The notes under the pieces were generated by a model. That model had not been told where the DNA came from. It was given only the letters and a program-made list of their open reading frames with translations, and did not search any database. Made by a program: the position numbers and the translations under genes. 64,000 nt of DNA from positions 11,365-75,364 of the forward strand of contig CAKTCT010000011.1 in assembly GCA_934539585.1 (NCBI GenBank), in the 5' to 3' direction. Shown here one piece after another: positions 7,976 through 16,834 of the stretch; the stretch's first letter is position 1; each line of letters opens with the position of its first letter. Source of the DNA: an uncultured Oscillospiraceae bacterium. GTDB lineage: Bacteria > Bacillota > Clostridia > Oscillospirales > Ruminococcaceae.

Positions 7976-8893
7976 TTATCCCAGAAGGGGAGTGAGCCGC
8001 GCTTTCGCCGTGTCCGCGTCGGCGGCGATCTGGCGGAAAAGCTCCTCCACCGACCCGAATTTCCGCTCCGGCCGGAGGAAAGAGACAAAGGACAGCGTCA
8101 CCCGCCTCCCGTAGAGGTCCCCGTGGTAGTCCAGGAGATAGGTCTCGGCAGAGGGCGCGTCGCCTCCGGCAATGGTGGGCTTGACCCCCACGTTGGTCAC
8201 GCCCATCCATTCCTTGCCGTCGATGGCGGCCAGGGTGGCGTAGACCCCGAACCGGGGCAGCAGACTCCCGGCGGGGTAGAGCTGGTTGATGGTGGGATAG
8301 CCCATTTTCCGGCCCAGCTGGCGGCCGTGGACCACGGGGAAATCAATGGCGTAGCGCTCTCCCAGGAGCCGTGCCGCCCCCTCCGGGTCCCCTTCCCGGA
8401 GCAGTTCCCGGATGCGGGTGGAACTCACCGGCGCGCCGTCCTCCAGCAGCGCCGGGACCGTCTCGAAGCGGATACCGGCCTCCCTGCAGAGAGCCCCCAG
8501 CAGCGCCGCGTCCCCCCGGGCATTGCGGCCGAAGCGGAAATCCGGGCCGCAGAATACCGCCCGGGCGTTCAGGCGGTCCCGGAGCATTTCTGCAAAGAAC
8601 GCCTCCGGCTCCAGGTCCCGAAAGGCGGAAAATGGCGGTTCGCAGACCAGCTCCACCCCCAGATTTTCCAGGATCGCCCGCTTCCGCTCCGGGGAGAGGA
8701 TGGCGGCGAAGTGGGGCTTGGTGATGCGGTCCGGGTCGTCGAAGGTAAAGGTGAACACCGTGGGGAACAGCTCCGGCCCGCAGGCCACCGCCTGGCGGAT
8801 CACCTCCCGGTGCCCCCGGTGGAGCCCGTCAAACAGGCCCAGGGCCACGGCAGAGGGCCGGTCCAGCTTGGGAATATCCGTGGTATAGCGCAT
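7976..8893 (-). CDS. ribF: Bifunctional riboflavin kinase / FAD synthetase
   Basis: About 305 residues. The N-terminal FAD synthetase (nucleotidyltransferase) domain has VALGLFDGLHRGHREVI and the SSTRIRELL motif. The C-terminal riboflavin kinase domain has GRQLGRKMGYPTINQ and GVTNVGVKPT. It converts riboflavin to FMN and FAD. The frame is open to 8953, but the ATG at 8893 has AAGGAG just upstream and starts the conserved domain. It follows truB by 2 bp in the usual truB-ribF order. Confidence 0.95.
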   Translation of the reverse strand: MRYTTDIPKLDRPSAVALGLFDGLHRGHREVIRQAVACGPELFPTVFTFTFDDPDRITKPHFAAILSPERKRAILENLGVELVCEPPFSAFRDLEPEAFFAEMLRDRLNARAVFCGPDFRFGRNARGDAALLGALCREAGIRFETVPALLEDGAPVSSTRIRELLREGDPEGAARLLGERYAIDFPVVHGRQLGRKMGYPTINQLYPAGSLLPRFGVYATLAAIDGKEWMGVTNVGVKPTIAGGDAPSAETYLLDYHGDLYGRRVTLSFVSFLRPERKFGSVEELFRQIAADADTAKARLTPLLG

Positions 8894-8895
8894 AG

Positions 8896-9816
8896 TCAGC
8901 TCCTTTGGATGAAAAGTTTTTCCAGGACCAGCTCCGCCGTTTCCGTCCGGCACCGGGCCAGCCCCAGAAAGGCCCCGTCGGAGCCGTACACGGCGTGGGA
9001 GCCGGGAACCTCCTGGTGCCGCACCCGGTTCAGGTCCAGGCGGACGCCGTTTTCAAACATCCGGGACTGGACCGGGCTCAGCCGGATGACCGGCAGCCCC
9101 CGGAACAGGCTCTCCACCGGCAGAAGGGCCTCTCCCAGACGCCCCTCGTCCACCAGGTCCTGGATTTCCTCCAGCGTCCGGCAGTCGGCCAGGGTGAATC
9201 CGGCGGCTTCGGTCCGGGTCAGGGAGGTCATGATGCCGCCGCAGCCCAGGACTTCCCCCAGGTCGTGGCAGAGGGTCCGGATGTAGGTTCCCTTGGAACA
9301 GCAAACGTCCAGAACCGCCTCCCGGGTGGATTCTTCATAGGAAAGCAGTTCCAGAGAGTGGATGGTGATCTTCCGGGGCGTCCGCTCCACCTCCACGCCT
9401 TTCCGGGCAAGGTCGTAAAGCCGCTGGCCGTTGATTTGTACAGCGGAATACATTGGCGGAAGCTGGGAAATGGTTCCCCGGAAGCCTCGGAGGGCGTCCT
9501 CCAAGGCGGCTCGCTTCACCGGACGGGGGTCCTCCCGAAGGACCGTCCCCCAAATGTCCTGGGTGTCGGTGGTCTGGCCGAAACGGACCCCGGCCCGGTA
9601 GCGCTTGTCGGTAATGGGGACCAGGTCGCAGGCTTTGGTGGCCCCGCCGAAAAACACCGGCAGGACCCCGGTGGCCATAGGGTCCAGGGTGCCGGAGTGG
9701 CCCAGCTTCCGGGTCCGGGTCATCCCCCGGAGCTTGGCGATAACGTCGAAGGAGGTGAATTTCTGGGGCTTGTTGACGCAGAGAACGCCCTGGAAGGCGG
9801 TGGCGTTTTGGGTCAT
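8896..9816 (-). CDS. truB: tRNA pseudouridine-55 synthase
   Basis: 306 residues. It forms pseudouridine 55 in the T-loop of tRNA. The catalytic motif GHSGTLDPMATGVLPV is present, with Asp as nucleophile, as are the N-terminal GVLCVNKPQKFTSFDV and KRYRAGVRFGQTTDTQD. The ATG at 9816 overlaps the nrnA stop by 4 bases (ATGA), indicating translational coupling; the frame is open further upstream but that part is antisense-like and not conserved. Confidence 0.97.
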   Translation of the reverse strand: MTQNATAFQGVLCVNKPQKFTSFDVIAKLRGMTRTRKLGHSGTLDPMATGVLPVFFGGATKACDLVPITDKRYRAGVRFGQTTDTQDIWGTVLREDPRPVKRAALEDALRGFRGTISQLPPMYSAVQINGQRLYDLARKGVEVERTPRKITIHSLELLSYEESTREAVLDVCCSKGTYIRTLCHDLGEVLGCGGIMTSLTRTEAAGFTLADCRTLEEIQDLVDEGRLGEALLPVESLFRGLPVIRLSPVQSRMFENGVRLDLNRVRHQEVPGSHAVYGSDGAFLGLARCRTETAELVLEKLFIQRS

Positions 9817-10766
9817 TCCGTTCCCTCCAGAGCGCGTCCCGCCGCCCCCAGAATCAGAGCCTTGACCTCGTCCAGGCTGCCCTCGATGGTGCAGCCCGCC
9901 GCCCGGGCGTGGCCGCCGCCGCCGAATTTCTGGCAGATGAGGTTGGCGTCTACAGTCTCCGCCGTCCGAAGGGAGACCTTGTACTCCCGGGGGCCCCGCT
10001 CCTTCAGGGTGATGCCGATCTCCACGCCCTCGATCTTCCGGGGAATGGCGGCGATGCCCCCCAGCTCGGATTCCATGAGACCGGTCCGGGCCAGCATGTC
10101 CAGGGAGACCAGGATCAGAGCCGCCCGGCCGTTGAAGTGCATTTCCAAGGAGTTCAGCGCCTCCCGTTCCGCCGCCAGCATGGGCAGGGACTTGACCTCG
10201 ATGAGGATGCGGTTCAGCTCCTTGTAGCGGCACCCGGCCTCAATCAGGTCGGCGGCGATGCGGTGGGTCCGGGGGGTGGTGTTGGTGTAGGCGAAGCAGC
10301 CGCTGTCCGTGACCAGCCCGGTGTACAGGCAGTCGGCGATGTCCCGGGTCATGGGGACCCCCAGCTCCCGGATCACAGCGTAGATCAGCTCCGTGGTGGC
10401 GGCGGCGTCAGGGTCCAGAAACAGCCGCTCCGCAAAGCGGGTGTTGGAGGGGTGGTGGTCAATGGCCAGCTCTACCCGGCCCCGGTAGGGGTCCAGGGCC
10501 TCACCGAAAAGCTGCTCGTCGGCAATGTCCACGGAAACGACGGTTTTGGGCGCAAAATCCCCGCCGCAGCCCTCCGTTGTATGCAGGAGGTTCCGGGGAG
10601 TCGGGTCGTTGACCAGGAGCCGGGCCCGCTTGCCCATGCTCCGCAGCGCCCGGCAGAGAGCGCCGCCGCTGCCCAGGGTGTCTCCGTCGGGGTTCCGGTG
10701 GCAGAGAATGAGCACGTCCTCTGCGCCCCGGAGAAACGCCGCCGCTTCTTTGCAGTTGATTTCCAT
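9813..10766 (-). CDS. nrnA: DHH-family oligoribonuclease / pAp phosphatase NrnA
   Basis: 317 residues. It is a bifunctional nanoRNase and 3'-phosphoadenosine-5'-phosphate phosphatase. The metal-binding motifs are visible in order: NPDGDTLGS, SVDIAD, AIDHHPSN (DHH) and the C-terminal GGGGHARAAG (DHHA1). The ATG at 10766 is chosen from a longer open frame; the protein then begins MEINCKEAAAFL. It sits between rbfA and truB, a common arrangement in Bacillota. Confidence 0.94.
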   Translation of the reverse strand: MEINCKEAAAFLRGAEDVLILCHRNPDGDTLGSGGALCRALRSMGKRARLLVNDPTPRNLLHTTEGCGGDFAPKTVVSVDIADEQLFGEALDPYRGRVELAIDHHPSNTRFAERLFLDPDAAATTELIYAVIRELGVPMTRDIADCLYTGLVTDSGCFAYTNTTPRTHRIAADLIEAGCRYKELNRILIEVKSLPMLAAEREALNSLEMHFNGRAALILVSLDMLARTGLMESELGGIAAIPRKIEGVEIGITLKERGPREYKVSLRTAETVDANLICQKFGGGGHARAAGCTIEGSLDEVKALILGAAGRALEGTE

Positions 10767-10782
10767 AGGGAAACCGCCTTTC

Positions 10783-11145
10783 TTATTCTTCCTCGCCGGA
10801 ATCGGTTTCGTCCAGCTCGTGGAGGATTTCGTTGATCTTGGCGCTGTAAGCAATGGAGCCGTCGGCGATAAAGTGGAGCTCCGGGCACTTCCGCAGGTGG
10901 AGCCGGTTGGCGATCTCCTTCCGCAGGAAGCCGGAAGCGGAATTGAGGCCCTTGATGGACTCCTTGGTGGCCGCCTCGCCCTCCAGAGCGGAGACGTTGA
11001 CCTTGCAGTGGGAAAGATCGCCGGAGACCTCGCAGCGGATGATGCTGAGCATCCGGGAGACCCGGGGGTCCTTGACCTCCCGGAGCAGAACGCTGAGTTC
11101 CCGTTTCAGATCTTCGGACAGACGTCCGACCTTATAACTTGGCAT
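10783..11145 (-). CDS. rbfA: 30S ribosome-binding factor A
   Basis: 120 residues of the RbfA KH-like fold (YKVGRLSEDLKRELSVLLREVKDPRV ... RLHLRKCPELHFIADGSI). It assists late 30S maturation and cold adaptation. The ATG at 11145 has AAAGGA upstream; the frame also contains an ATG at 11163. It lies 66 bp after infB, with a hairpin in between. Confidence 0.96.
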   Translation of the reverse strand: MPSYKVGRLSEDLKRELSVLLREVKDPRVSRMLSIIRCEVSGDLSHCKVNVSALEGEAATKESIKGLNSASGFLRKEIANRLHLRKCPELHFIADGSIAYSAKINEILHELDETDSGEEE

Positions 11146-11173
11146 AGCTTTTTCCTTTCTCAAAACAGGCGAA

Positions 11174-11201
11174 ACGGGCGGACTGTCAGCCCGCCCGTCC
11201 G
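11174..11201 (-). terminator. Hairpin between infB and rbfA (possible attenuator)
   Basis: ACGGGCGG and the matching CCGCCCGT around an 8-9 base loop form a strong stem. On the minus strand the following sequence is only weakly T-rich (TTTCGCCTGTTTTG). It may reduce, rather than end, transcription into rbfA, or act as a processing site. Confidence 0.5.
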
Positions 11202-11211
11202 GTAGGGGACC

Positions 11212-14091
11212 TTAGTCCCGGTATTCCTCGACGGTGAAGGCTTCGTAGATGTCGCCTTCCTTGATGTCGTTGAACTTGGCCAGCGTGACGCCGCACTCGT
11301 AGCCCTGGGCCACCTCTTTGGCGTCGTCCTTGAAGCGCTTCAGAGAGGCGATGGCGTCCACGGCGATAATGATGCCGTCCCGGACCACCCGGATCTGGGC
11401 GTTGCGGGCGATCTTGCCGTCCAGGACGTAGCAGCCTGCCACAGTGCCCACGTTGGTGATCTTGTAGACCTGGCGGACCTCGATGCGGCCCATCTCGACC
11501 TCCCGGGTCTTGGGGGCCAGCATGCCCTTCATGGCGGCCTTGACGTCGTCAATGGCGTCGTAGATGATACGGTACAGCCGAAGCTCCACGTTCTGCTCCT
11601 CAGCGGCGGCCTTGGTGTTGGGGTCGGGCCGGACGTTGAAGCCGATGATGATGGCGTGGGAGGCGTTGGCCAGCATGATGTCGGAGTTGTTGATGGCCCC
11701 GACGCCGGTGTGGATGACCCGCACCCGGACCTCGTCGGTGGAGAGCTTCTCCAGGGACTGCTTCACGGCCTCGGCGGTGCCCTGCACGTCGGCCTTGACG
11801 ATCAGGGGCAGCTCCTTCATCTCGCCCTCGGCGATCTGGCTGAACAGGTTATCCAGCGTGACCTTCTGGTAGGTCTTGAAGATGGCTTCCTTCTGCTCGG
11901 CGCGGCGCTGTTCCACCAGCTCCCGGGCAAGGCGTTCGTCCTCGACGGCGTTGAAGATGTCGCCGGCGGCGGGAACTTCGGTCATGCCGGTGATCTCCAC
12001 AGGAATGGAGGGACCGGCGGATTCCACCACCTGACCGCGGTCGTTGCGCATCTGGCGCACACGGCCCACGGAGGTGCCGGCGATGATGATGTCGCCGGAG
12101 TGGAGGGTGCCGTTCTGGACCAGCAGGGTGGCCACAGGGCCGCGGCCCTTGTCCAGACGGGCTTCAATGACCGCGCCCTTGGCCAGACGGTTGGGATTGG
12201 CTTTCAGGTCCTGGACGTCAGCCACCAGGCAGATATTCTCCAGCAGCTCGTCAACGCCCTGGCCGGTAACGGCGGAAACAGGGACGCAGATGACGTCGCC
12301 GCCCCATTCCTCGGGGACCAGCTCGTATTCGGTGAGCTCCTGCTTGACCCGCTCGGGATCGGCGTGGGGTTTATCCATCTTGTTGATGGCCACGATGATG
12401 GAAACACCGGCGGCCTTGGCGTGATGGATGGCTTCCACGGTCTGGGGCATGATGCCGTCGTCGGCGGCCACCACCAGGATGGCGATGTCGGTGACAGCCG
12501 CGCCCCGGGCCCGCATGGCGGTGAAGGCTTCGTGGCCGGGAGTGTCTAAGAAGGTGACGTAGCGGTCGCCCACCTTGACCCGGTAAGCGCCGATGTGCTG
12601 GGTGATGCCGCCGGCCTCGGTGTCGGTGACGTGGGAGTTGCGGATCCGGTCCAGAAGGGAGGTCTTGCCGTGGTCCACGTGGCCCATGACCACCACAACG
12701 GGGCTGCGCTCCACCAGGTCCTCGGAGGCGTCCTCCTCGTCCTTGATCAGCTGCTCCTCAATGGTGACGATGACCTCTTTTTCGATCTTGGCGTTGTATT
12801 CCATGGCCACCAGAGAGGCGGTGTCGAAGTCGATGACCTCGTTCTGGGCCGCCATAACACCCATCATCATCAGCTTCTTGATGACGTCGGAGACGGTGAC
12901 TTTCAGCCGGGAGGCCAGCTCGGAGACGGTGATCTCATCGGGGATCAGCACCTTGAGTTGCTGCTTCCGGGCCCGCTCCAGAGCCAGGCGCTGGAGCTTC
13001 TCGGCCTCGGTCTCCCGCTTGGTGGAGAAGCGGTCCTTCTTCTTGGTCTGGGATTTCTGTTTGATCTTCTGTTTGCGCTGCTGGGAGTCCCGCCCGCCGG
13101 GAGTCTGGGGGGCGATGGTCTCATAGCGCTCGTTGTATTTGTCCAGATTGACGTCGCCGGTGCGGGTGTCCACGTGGCGGACGGTGCGCTCCTTCTCCAC
13201 AGGCTCGGCAGGAGCGGTGGGAACGGGCGGCTTGGCCGGAGCGGAATTGAAGGCGTTTCTCCGGTCCTGGCCGGGGCGGTTGTTCCGATTATCCCGGTTG
13301 TCGGGGCGGCCGTTCCGGTTGTCCCGGTCGAAATTGGGCCGGGCGAAGCGGTCGTTGTTCTGGGGACGGCCGTTGTTCCGGTCGTTGCTGCGGTCATTGT
13401 TCCGGTTCCCGAAGGAGCCGTCGTTCCGGGGACGGTCATTGCGGAAGCCCCGGTCGCCGCCGTTCTGGGCGGGACGGCTGTTCCGGTCGCCGAAGCCGTT
13501 CCGGGCGGGCTGCCCGGCAGGAGCGGTGCGGTTTTCGGGAGCCTTGGGGGCAGGAGCCGCCTTGGGCTCCTCGACCTTCGCTTCGGGAGCCTTGGGAGCG
13601 GGAGCCGCCTTGGCTTCCTCCGCCTTCGCCTCGGGAGCCTTGGGAGCCGGAGCCGCCTTGACTTCCTCAACCTTCGCCTCGGGAGCCTTAGGCGCGGGAG
13701 CCGCCTTGACTTCCTCCGCCTTCGCCTCGGGAGCCTTAGGCGCGGGAGCGGCCTTGACTTCCTCCGCCTTCACCTCGGGAGCCTTGGGAGCGGGAGCCGC
13801 TTTGGGTTCTTCCTTCTTCTCCGCAGCCTTGGCGGCCTTCTTCTCGGCGTCGGACTTGGCCTTTTCCACCAGCACCGGAGACTTCTCCTTGTCGGCGAAA
13901 TACTGGTCAAAGTTGGACACCTGCTTGCCCTGGGTGTAGTGCTCGAAGACCACGTTCAGTTCTTCTTCGCTAAGGGCGGTGGCGTGCTTCCGGGGCTCGC
14001 CGCCGAAATAGTTGTCCAGCAGGTCGATGATGTCCTTTTTGGGGACGTTCAGGTCCCGGGCGACTTCGTGTACGCGATATTTCAATGTCAT
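11212..14091 (-). CDS. infB: Translation initiation factor IF-2
   Basis: 959 residues, long for IF-2. The N-terminal IF2 domain (MTLKYRVHEVARDLNVPKKD) is followed by a Lys/Ala/Pro tandem repeat (residues 97-189) and an Arg/Asn/Gly-rich linker (FGDRNSRPAQNGG), then the conserved GTPase core: GHVDHGKTSLLD (G1), DTPGHEAF (G3) and NKMDKP (G4). Domains II and III and the fMet-tRNA-binding domain follow. It positions initiator tRNA on the 30S subunit. The start overlaps the ylxQ stop by 4 bases. The antisense strand has a long open frame here, caused by codon bias. Confidence 0.98.
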   Translation of the reverse strand: MTLKYRVHEVARDLNVPKKDIIDLLDNYFGGEPRKHATALSEEELNVVFEHYTQGKQVSNFDQYFADKEKSPVLVEKAKSDAEKKAAKAAEKKEEPKAAPAPKAPEVKAEEVKAAPAPKAPEAKAEEVKAAPAPKAPEAKVEEVKAAPAPKAPEAKAEEAKAAPAPKAPEAKVEEPKAAPAPKAPENRTAPAGQPARNGFGDRNSRPAQNGGDRGFRNDRPRNDGSFGNRNNDRSNDRNNGRPQNNDRFARPNFDRDNRNGRPDNRDNRNNRPGQDRRNAFNSAPAKPPVPTAPAEPVEKERTVRHVDTRTGDVNLDKYNERYETIAPQTPGGRDSQQRKQKIKQKSQTKKKDRFSTKRETEAEKLQRLALERARKQQLKVLIPDEITVSELASRLKVTVSDVIKKLMMMGVMAAQNEVIDFDTASLVAMEYNAKIEKEVIVTIEEQLIKDEEDASEDLVERSPVVVVMGHVDHGKTSLLDRIRNSHVTDTEAGGITQHIGAYRVKVGDRYVTFLDTPGHEAFTAMRARGAAVTDIAILVVAADDGIMPQTVEAIHHAKAAGVSIIVAINKMDKPHADPERVKQELTEYELVPEEWGGDVICVPVSAVTGQGVDELLENICLVADVQDLKANPNRLAKGAVIEARLDKGRGPVATLLVQNGTLHSGDIIIAGTSVGRVRQMRNDRGQVVESAGPSIPVEITGMTEVPAAGDIFNAVEDERLARELVEQRRAEQKEAIFKTYQKVTLDNLFSQIAEGEMKELPLIVKADVQGTAEAVKQSLEKLSTDEVRVRVIHTGVGAINNSDIMLANASHAIIIGFNVRPDPNTKAAAEEQNVELRLYRIIYDAIDDVKAAMKGMLAPKTREVEMGRIEVRQVYKITNVGTVAGCYVLDGKIARNAQIRVVRDGIIIAVDAIASLKRFKDDAKEVAQGYECGVTLAKFNDIKEGDIYEAFTVEEYRD
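13525..13803 (-). repeat. 48-bp tandem repeats inside infB
   Basis: Five full and one partial copies of a 16-residue unit (KAAPAPKAPEAKAEEV with small changes) lie in the IF-2 linker. The copies differ at only a few codons, so copy number may vary between strains. Confidence 0.9.
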
Positions 14092-14435
14092 AGAATCGTT
14101 TCCTCCGTTTCGTTGTGGGCCAGCGTCAGCTTCGCGGCAAATCCCTGATCGGTCACGCCGATGACTCCGGTTTTGCGTCCGATGACCCGGGGCATTTCCT
14201 CCAGGGTGTGGGGGAGGGGGAGCCAGGGCACCGACAGCTTCTCGGCAAGGAAGCGGACCTCCTTGACGGTTTTCGGGGAAAGCTCCCGGGCGGTGAGGAG
14301 GAGAAAAACCTCCCCGCGCTCCGCGGCGGCCTTCACCGTGTCAAATCCGTAGGCAAGGCGCTTTGCGCGCATACATAGGGAAAGGGTGGAATCAAACCGG
14401 TTCAAATTTTTCAAATCTTCCTTTCCATAGTTCAT
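14088..14435 (-). CDS. ylxQ: L7Ae/L30e-family ribosome-associated protein (YlxQ-like)
   Basis: About 115 residues of the L7Ae/YbxF/YlxQ fold (RAKRLAYGFDTVKAAAERGEVFLLLTARELSPKTVKEV). Proteins of this family bind kink-turn RNA, and YlxQ sits between ylxR and infB in most Bacillota, as here. The start at 14435 (MNYGKEDL) has no clear Shine-Dalgarno; it may be translated by coupling to ylxR, whose stop is 10 bp upstream. The 3' end overlaps infB by 4 bases. Confidence 0.88.
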   Translation of the reverse strand: MNYGKEDLKNLNRFDSTLSLCMRAKRLAYGFDTVKAAAERGEVFLLLTARELSPKTVKEVRFLAEKLSVPWLPLPHTLEEMPRVIGRKTGVIGVTDQGFAAKLTLAHNETEETIL

Positions 14436-14445
14436 TGGGGGCGGG

Positions 14446-14718
14446 TCAGTTCTGGTGATTTTCCAGCTCCGCCTCCATGGCGTCGTAAATTTCATCCGGG
14501 ATTCTGCACTGGAAGGAGCGCTCGATCCGGCGGTTTTTCCGGGCCTTTTTCAAACACTCGGGAGAAGGGCAGACATAAGCGCCGCGTCCGGCCTTTTTCC
14601 CCGTGAGATCGATGGAAATCTCGCCTTCCGGCGGCTTCACCACGCGGACGAGCTCCTTTTTGGGCTTCATCTCTCCGCAGCCGGCGCACATCCGCAGCGG
14701 GACACGTTTCACTTGCAT
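14446..14718 (-). CDS. ylxR: YlxR-family RNA-binding protein
   Basis: 90 residues with the family signature RMCAGCGEMKPKKELVRVV and GRGAYVCPSPECLKKARK. YlxR is a small nucleic-acid-binding protein encoded in the nusA-infB operon; in Bacillus and Clostridioides it has been linked to RNase P and gene regulation. Shine-Dalgarno AAGGAG precedes the ATG. Confidence 0.93.
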   Translation of the reverse strand: MQVKRVPLRMCAGCGEMKPKKELVRVVKPPEGEISIDLTGKKAGRGAYVCPSPECLKKARKNRRIERSFQCRIPDEIYDAMEAELENHQN

Positions 14719-14749
14719 GACAGTCTCCTTTCTCCTGAATCAAAGGCTC

Positions 14750-15880
14750 TTATTCCGCAGCGGAGGGCGTCTCGTCCGCCGGAGCTTCGGCGGGGGCGGG
14801 TTCCTTCGCGGCTTTCTCGGTATCCAGAGGACCGCTTTCGGGCCGGATGTCGATCTTGTATCCGGTCAGCTTGGCGGCCAGCTTGGCGTTCTGGCCCTTG
14901 TTGCCGATGGCCAGGGACAGCTGATTGTCCGGGACGATGACCCGGCAGACCCGCTCGTCGCCGGGCAGGATTTCCACGCCCAGCACCGTGGCGGGGGAGA
15001 GGGCCTGGGTGACGAACTCGGCGTCGTCCTCGCTGTATTTCACAATGTCGATCTTTTCGCCCTTGAGCTCGGCCACCACCGCCGAAATCCGGCTGCCCTT
15101 GGGGCCGATGCAGGCGCCGATGGGATCGACGTCGGGGTTTTTGCTCCAGACGGCCATCTTGGTCCGGGAGCCGGCCTCTCGGGAAATGGCTTTGATTTCC
15201 ACGGTGCCGTCGAAGATTTCAGGAACCTCCCGCTCAAAGAGCCGCTTGACCAGATCCTTGTGGGTCCGGGAGATTTTTAAGGAGCAGCGGCGCTCCAGGT
15301 TGACCACGTCCACGACGTAGACCTTGATCCGGTCGCCTTCCTTGAGGTTGTCGTTGGGGAGCTGTTCATTTTTGAAGAGCAGCACCTCGTTGCGGTCGAT
15401 CTCCAGGGTGGCGTTGCCGGTGGCGGGCTCCACCTTCTGGACCACGCCGGTGACGACCTCGTAGACCTTGTTCTGGAACTGGGCCACCAGCTGGGAGCGC
15501 TCGGCCTCCCGGATGCCCTGCCGGATGACGTGCTTGGCAGTCTGGGCGGCGATGCGGCCGAACTGCTTGGTGTCCAGCTGCATCTCGATGGGCTGGCCCA
15601 CCCGGGCGGCGGGATCGTAGGCGACGGCCTCGTCTAAGAGGATTTCGGTCTCCGGGTCCTCCACGTACTCGTCCACCACCATCTTGGTGATGGAGACGGT
15701 GAACTGACCCTTTTCGGGATTGATGACCACGTTGACGTTGTCCGTGACCTGGTAATCCCGCTTGACGGCAATGACGATGGCGTTGGTGATTTTTTCAATG
15801 AGGTAGTCCGCGCTGATGCCCTTTTCCATTTCCAGGAGCTGGAGCGCGTCGAAAAAATCTTTCATTTCTTTGGTGTTCAT
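14750..15880 (-). CDS. nusA: Transcription termination/antitermination factor NusA
   Basis: 376 residues. The N-terminal RNA-polymerase-binding domain (about 1-125) is followed by S1 (VVTGVVQKVEPATGNATLEI), KH1 and KH2 domains with GACIGPKGSRI and LAIGNKGQNAKLAAKLTGYKID. The short acidic Ala/Pro tail replaces the C-terminal repeats of the E. coli protein, as is usual in Bacillota. It modulates pausing, termination and antitermination. Confidence 0.97.
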   Translation of the reverse strand: MNTKEMKDFFDALQLLEMEKGISADYLIEKITNAIVIAVKRDYQVTDNVNVVINPEKGQFTVSITKMVVDEYVEDPETEILLDEAVAYDPAARVGQPIEMQLDTKQFGRIAAQTAKHVIRQGIREAERSQLVAQFQNKVYEVVTGVVQKVEPATGNATLEIDRNEVLLFKNEQLPNDNLKEGDRIKVYVVDVVNLERRCSLKISRTHKDLVKRLFEREVPEIFDGTVEIKAISREAGSRTKMAVWSKNPDVDPIGACIGPKGSRISAVVAELKGEKIDIVKYSEDDAEFVTQALSPATVLGVEILPGDERVCRVIVPDNQLSLAIGNKGQNAKLAAKLTGYKIDIRPESGPLDTEKAAKEPAPAEAPADETPSAAE

Positions 15881-15910
15881 GTTGACCCTCCAATTTTATG
15901 AACGGCTTTT

Positions 15911-16381
15911 TTAAAACGGCATATCATCCTTGCGGCGGACGAAGCGGAGCTCCGAAAGGACCAGTTCGTGGTCCTCGCCGTCGGCATCCGTGACGACAAT
16001 GGTCTTTCCCTTGTACTCCTTCAAGGTGCAGACCGGTTCCTTTTCCCCCTTCAGAGGCTGGAACAGGCCCACCGTGACCTTCTGGCCCAGGGTCTGTTCA
16101 AAGTGAAAGTCCCGTTCCAGGGTCCGGTCCATTCCCGCGGACCACACCTCCAGATAGTAGCTCTGGGGGATGGGGTCGGCCTCGTCCAGCAAGGGGTCGA
16201 TTTTCCGGCTCATGGCCTCGCAGGAGTTGATGTCCACGCCGCCTTCCTTATCAATGAGGATGCGGAGGAAGTAGCTGGCGCCCTCTTTTTCGAAGCGGAC
16301 GTCCCAGAGGGAGAGTCCCAGCTCCCTGGCAACGGGCTCGGCCAGATCCCAGACCTTTGCGATGATGCTGCTTTTGCTCAT
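15911..16381 (-). CDS. rimP: Ribosome maturation factor RimP
   Basis: 156 residues with the N-terminal alpha/beta domain (LGLSLWDVRFEKEGASYFLRILIDKEGGVDI) and a C-terminal SH3-like domain. It is needed for 30S assembly. The ATG at 16381 is preceded by AAGGTGG; a GTG three codons upstream overlaps that site and is rejected. First gene of the nusA-infB operon. Confidence 0.95.
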   Translation of the reverse strand: MSKSSIIAKVWDLAEPVARELGLSLWDVRFEKEGASYFLRILIDKEGGVDINSCEAMSRKIDPLLDEADPIPQSYYLEVWSAGMDRTLERDFHFEQTLGQKVTVGLFQPLKGEKEPVCTLKEYKGKTIVVTDADGEDHELVLSELRFVRRKDDMPF

Positions 16382-16498
16382 GCTTTCCACCTTTCTTGAT
16401 TTTCAGCGGAATCCTCTGCCGGGGAGAAAAGTCCCCAACATAAACGAAAGACCGGGAAGTTCCCAGCCTTTCTATCATTCCATATTCTATCTTGCAAT

Positions 16499-16527
16499 AG
16501 TATACCACACCGCCGCCCGGATTGCAA
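16499..16527 (-). promoter_or_regulatory. Promoter of the rimP-nusA-infB-ribF operon
   Basis: On the minus strand TTGCAA (16522-16527), 17 bp and TATACT (16499-16504). The leader to rimP is about 110 nt. Confidence 0.85.
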
Positions 16528-16600
16528 GAGATTTCCGCGATTTTTTTGAATTTCCGGAAAATCCAGGCAGAAAAGACGAAATTTCCGAATTTGTTCAAAA

Positions 16601-16664
16601 AATAGTAACACTTTTCCCGAAAGAATCTGTTACTATTTGTAATAGAAATTGTAATCATTTGTAA
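16601..16664. repeat. Inverted repeat and TTGTAA triplet upstream of the CdaR-like gene
   Basis: A perfect 10-bp inverted repeat AATAGTAACA ... TGTTACTATT (16601-16610 and 16628-16637, 17-base spacer) is followed by three TTGTAA copies (16637-16642, 16649-16654, 16659-16664). It lies in the AT-rich divergent spacer between the rimP promoter and the regulator at 16835. The rest of this spacer (to 16834) holds a TATAAT at 16736-16741 with no convincing -35 at normal spacing. Confidence 0.65.
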
Positions 16665-16834
16665 CTTTTGGGGTTCGACGAAAAACTTCCAAAAAAATGC
16701 CGGAATTCCTTGCTTTTTTTCGAAAAATGCGCTAATATAATAAGTGTATACTTGGGGTCATTGCGGGCATTTCCGGTATCGCCTGCGGAAGAATACCCGA
16801 AATCACATCATTTGAACAAAAGGGGTAGTATATT

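Noticed and set aside
12595..14148. A 517-codon open frame on the strand opposite infB, and similar long frames opposite clpX, nrnA, prfA, ftsX and the sugar genes
   Set aside because: They mirror the real gene on the other strand, have odd composition (Gly/Val/His/Asp-rich) and lack ribosome-binding sites. They come from GC-rich codon bias.
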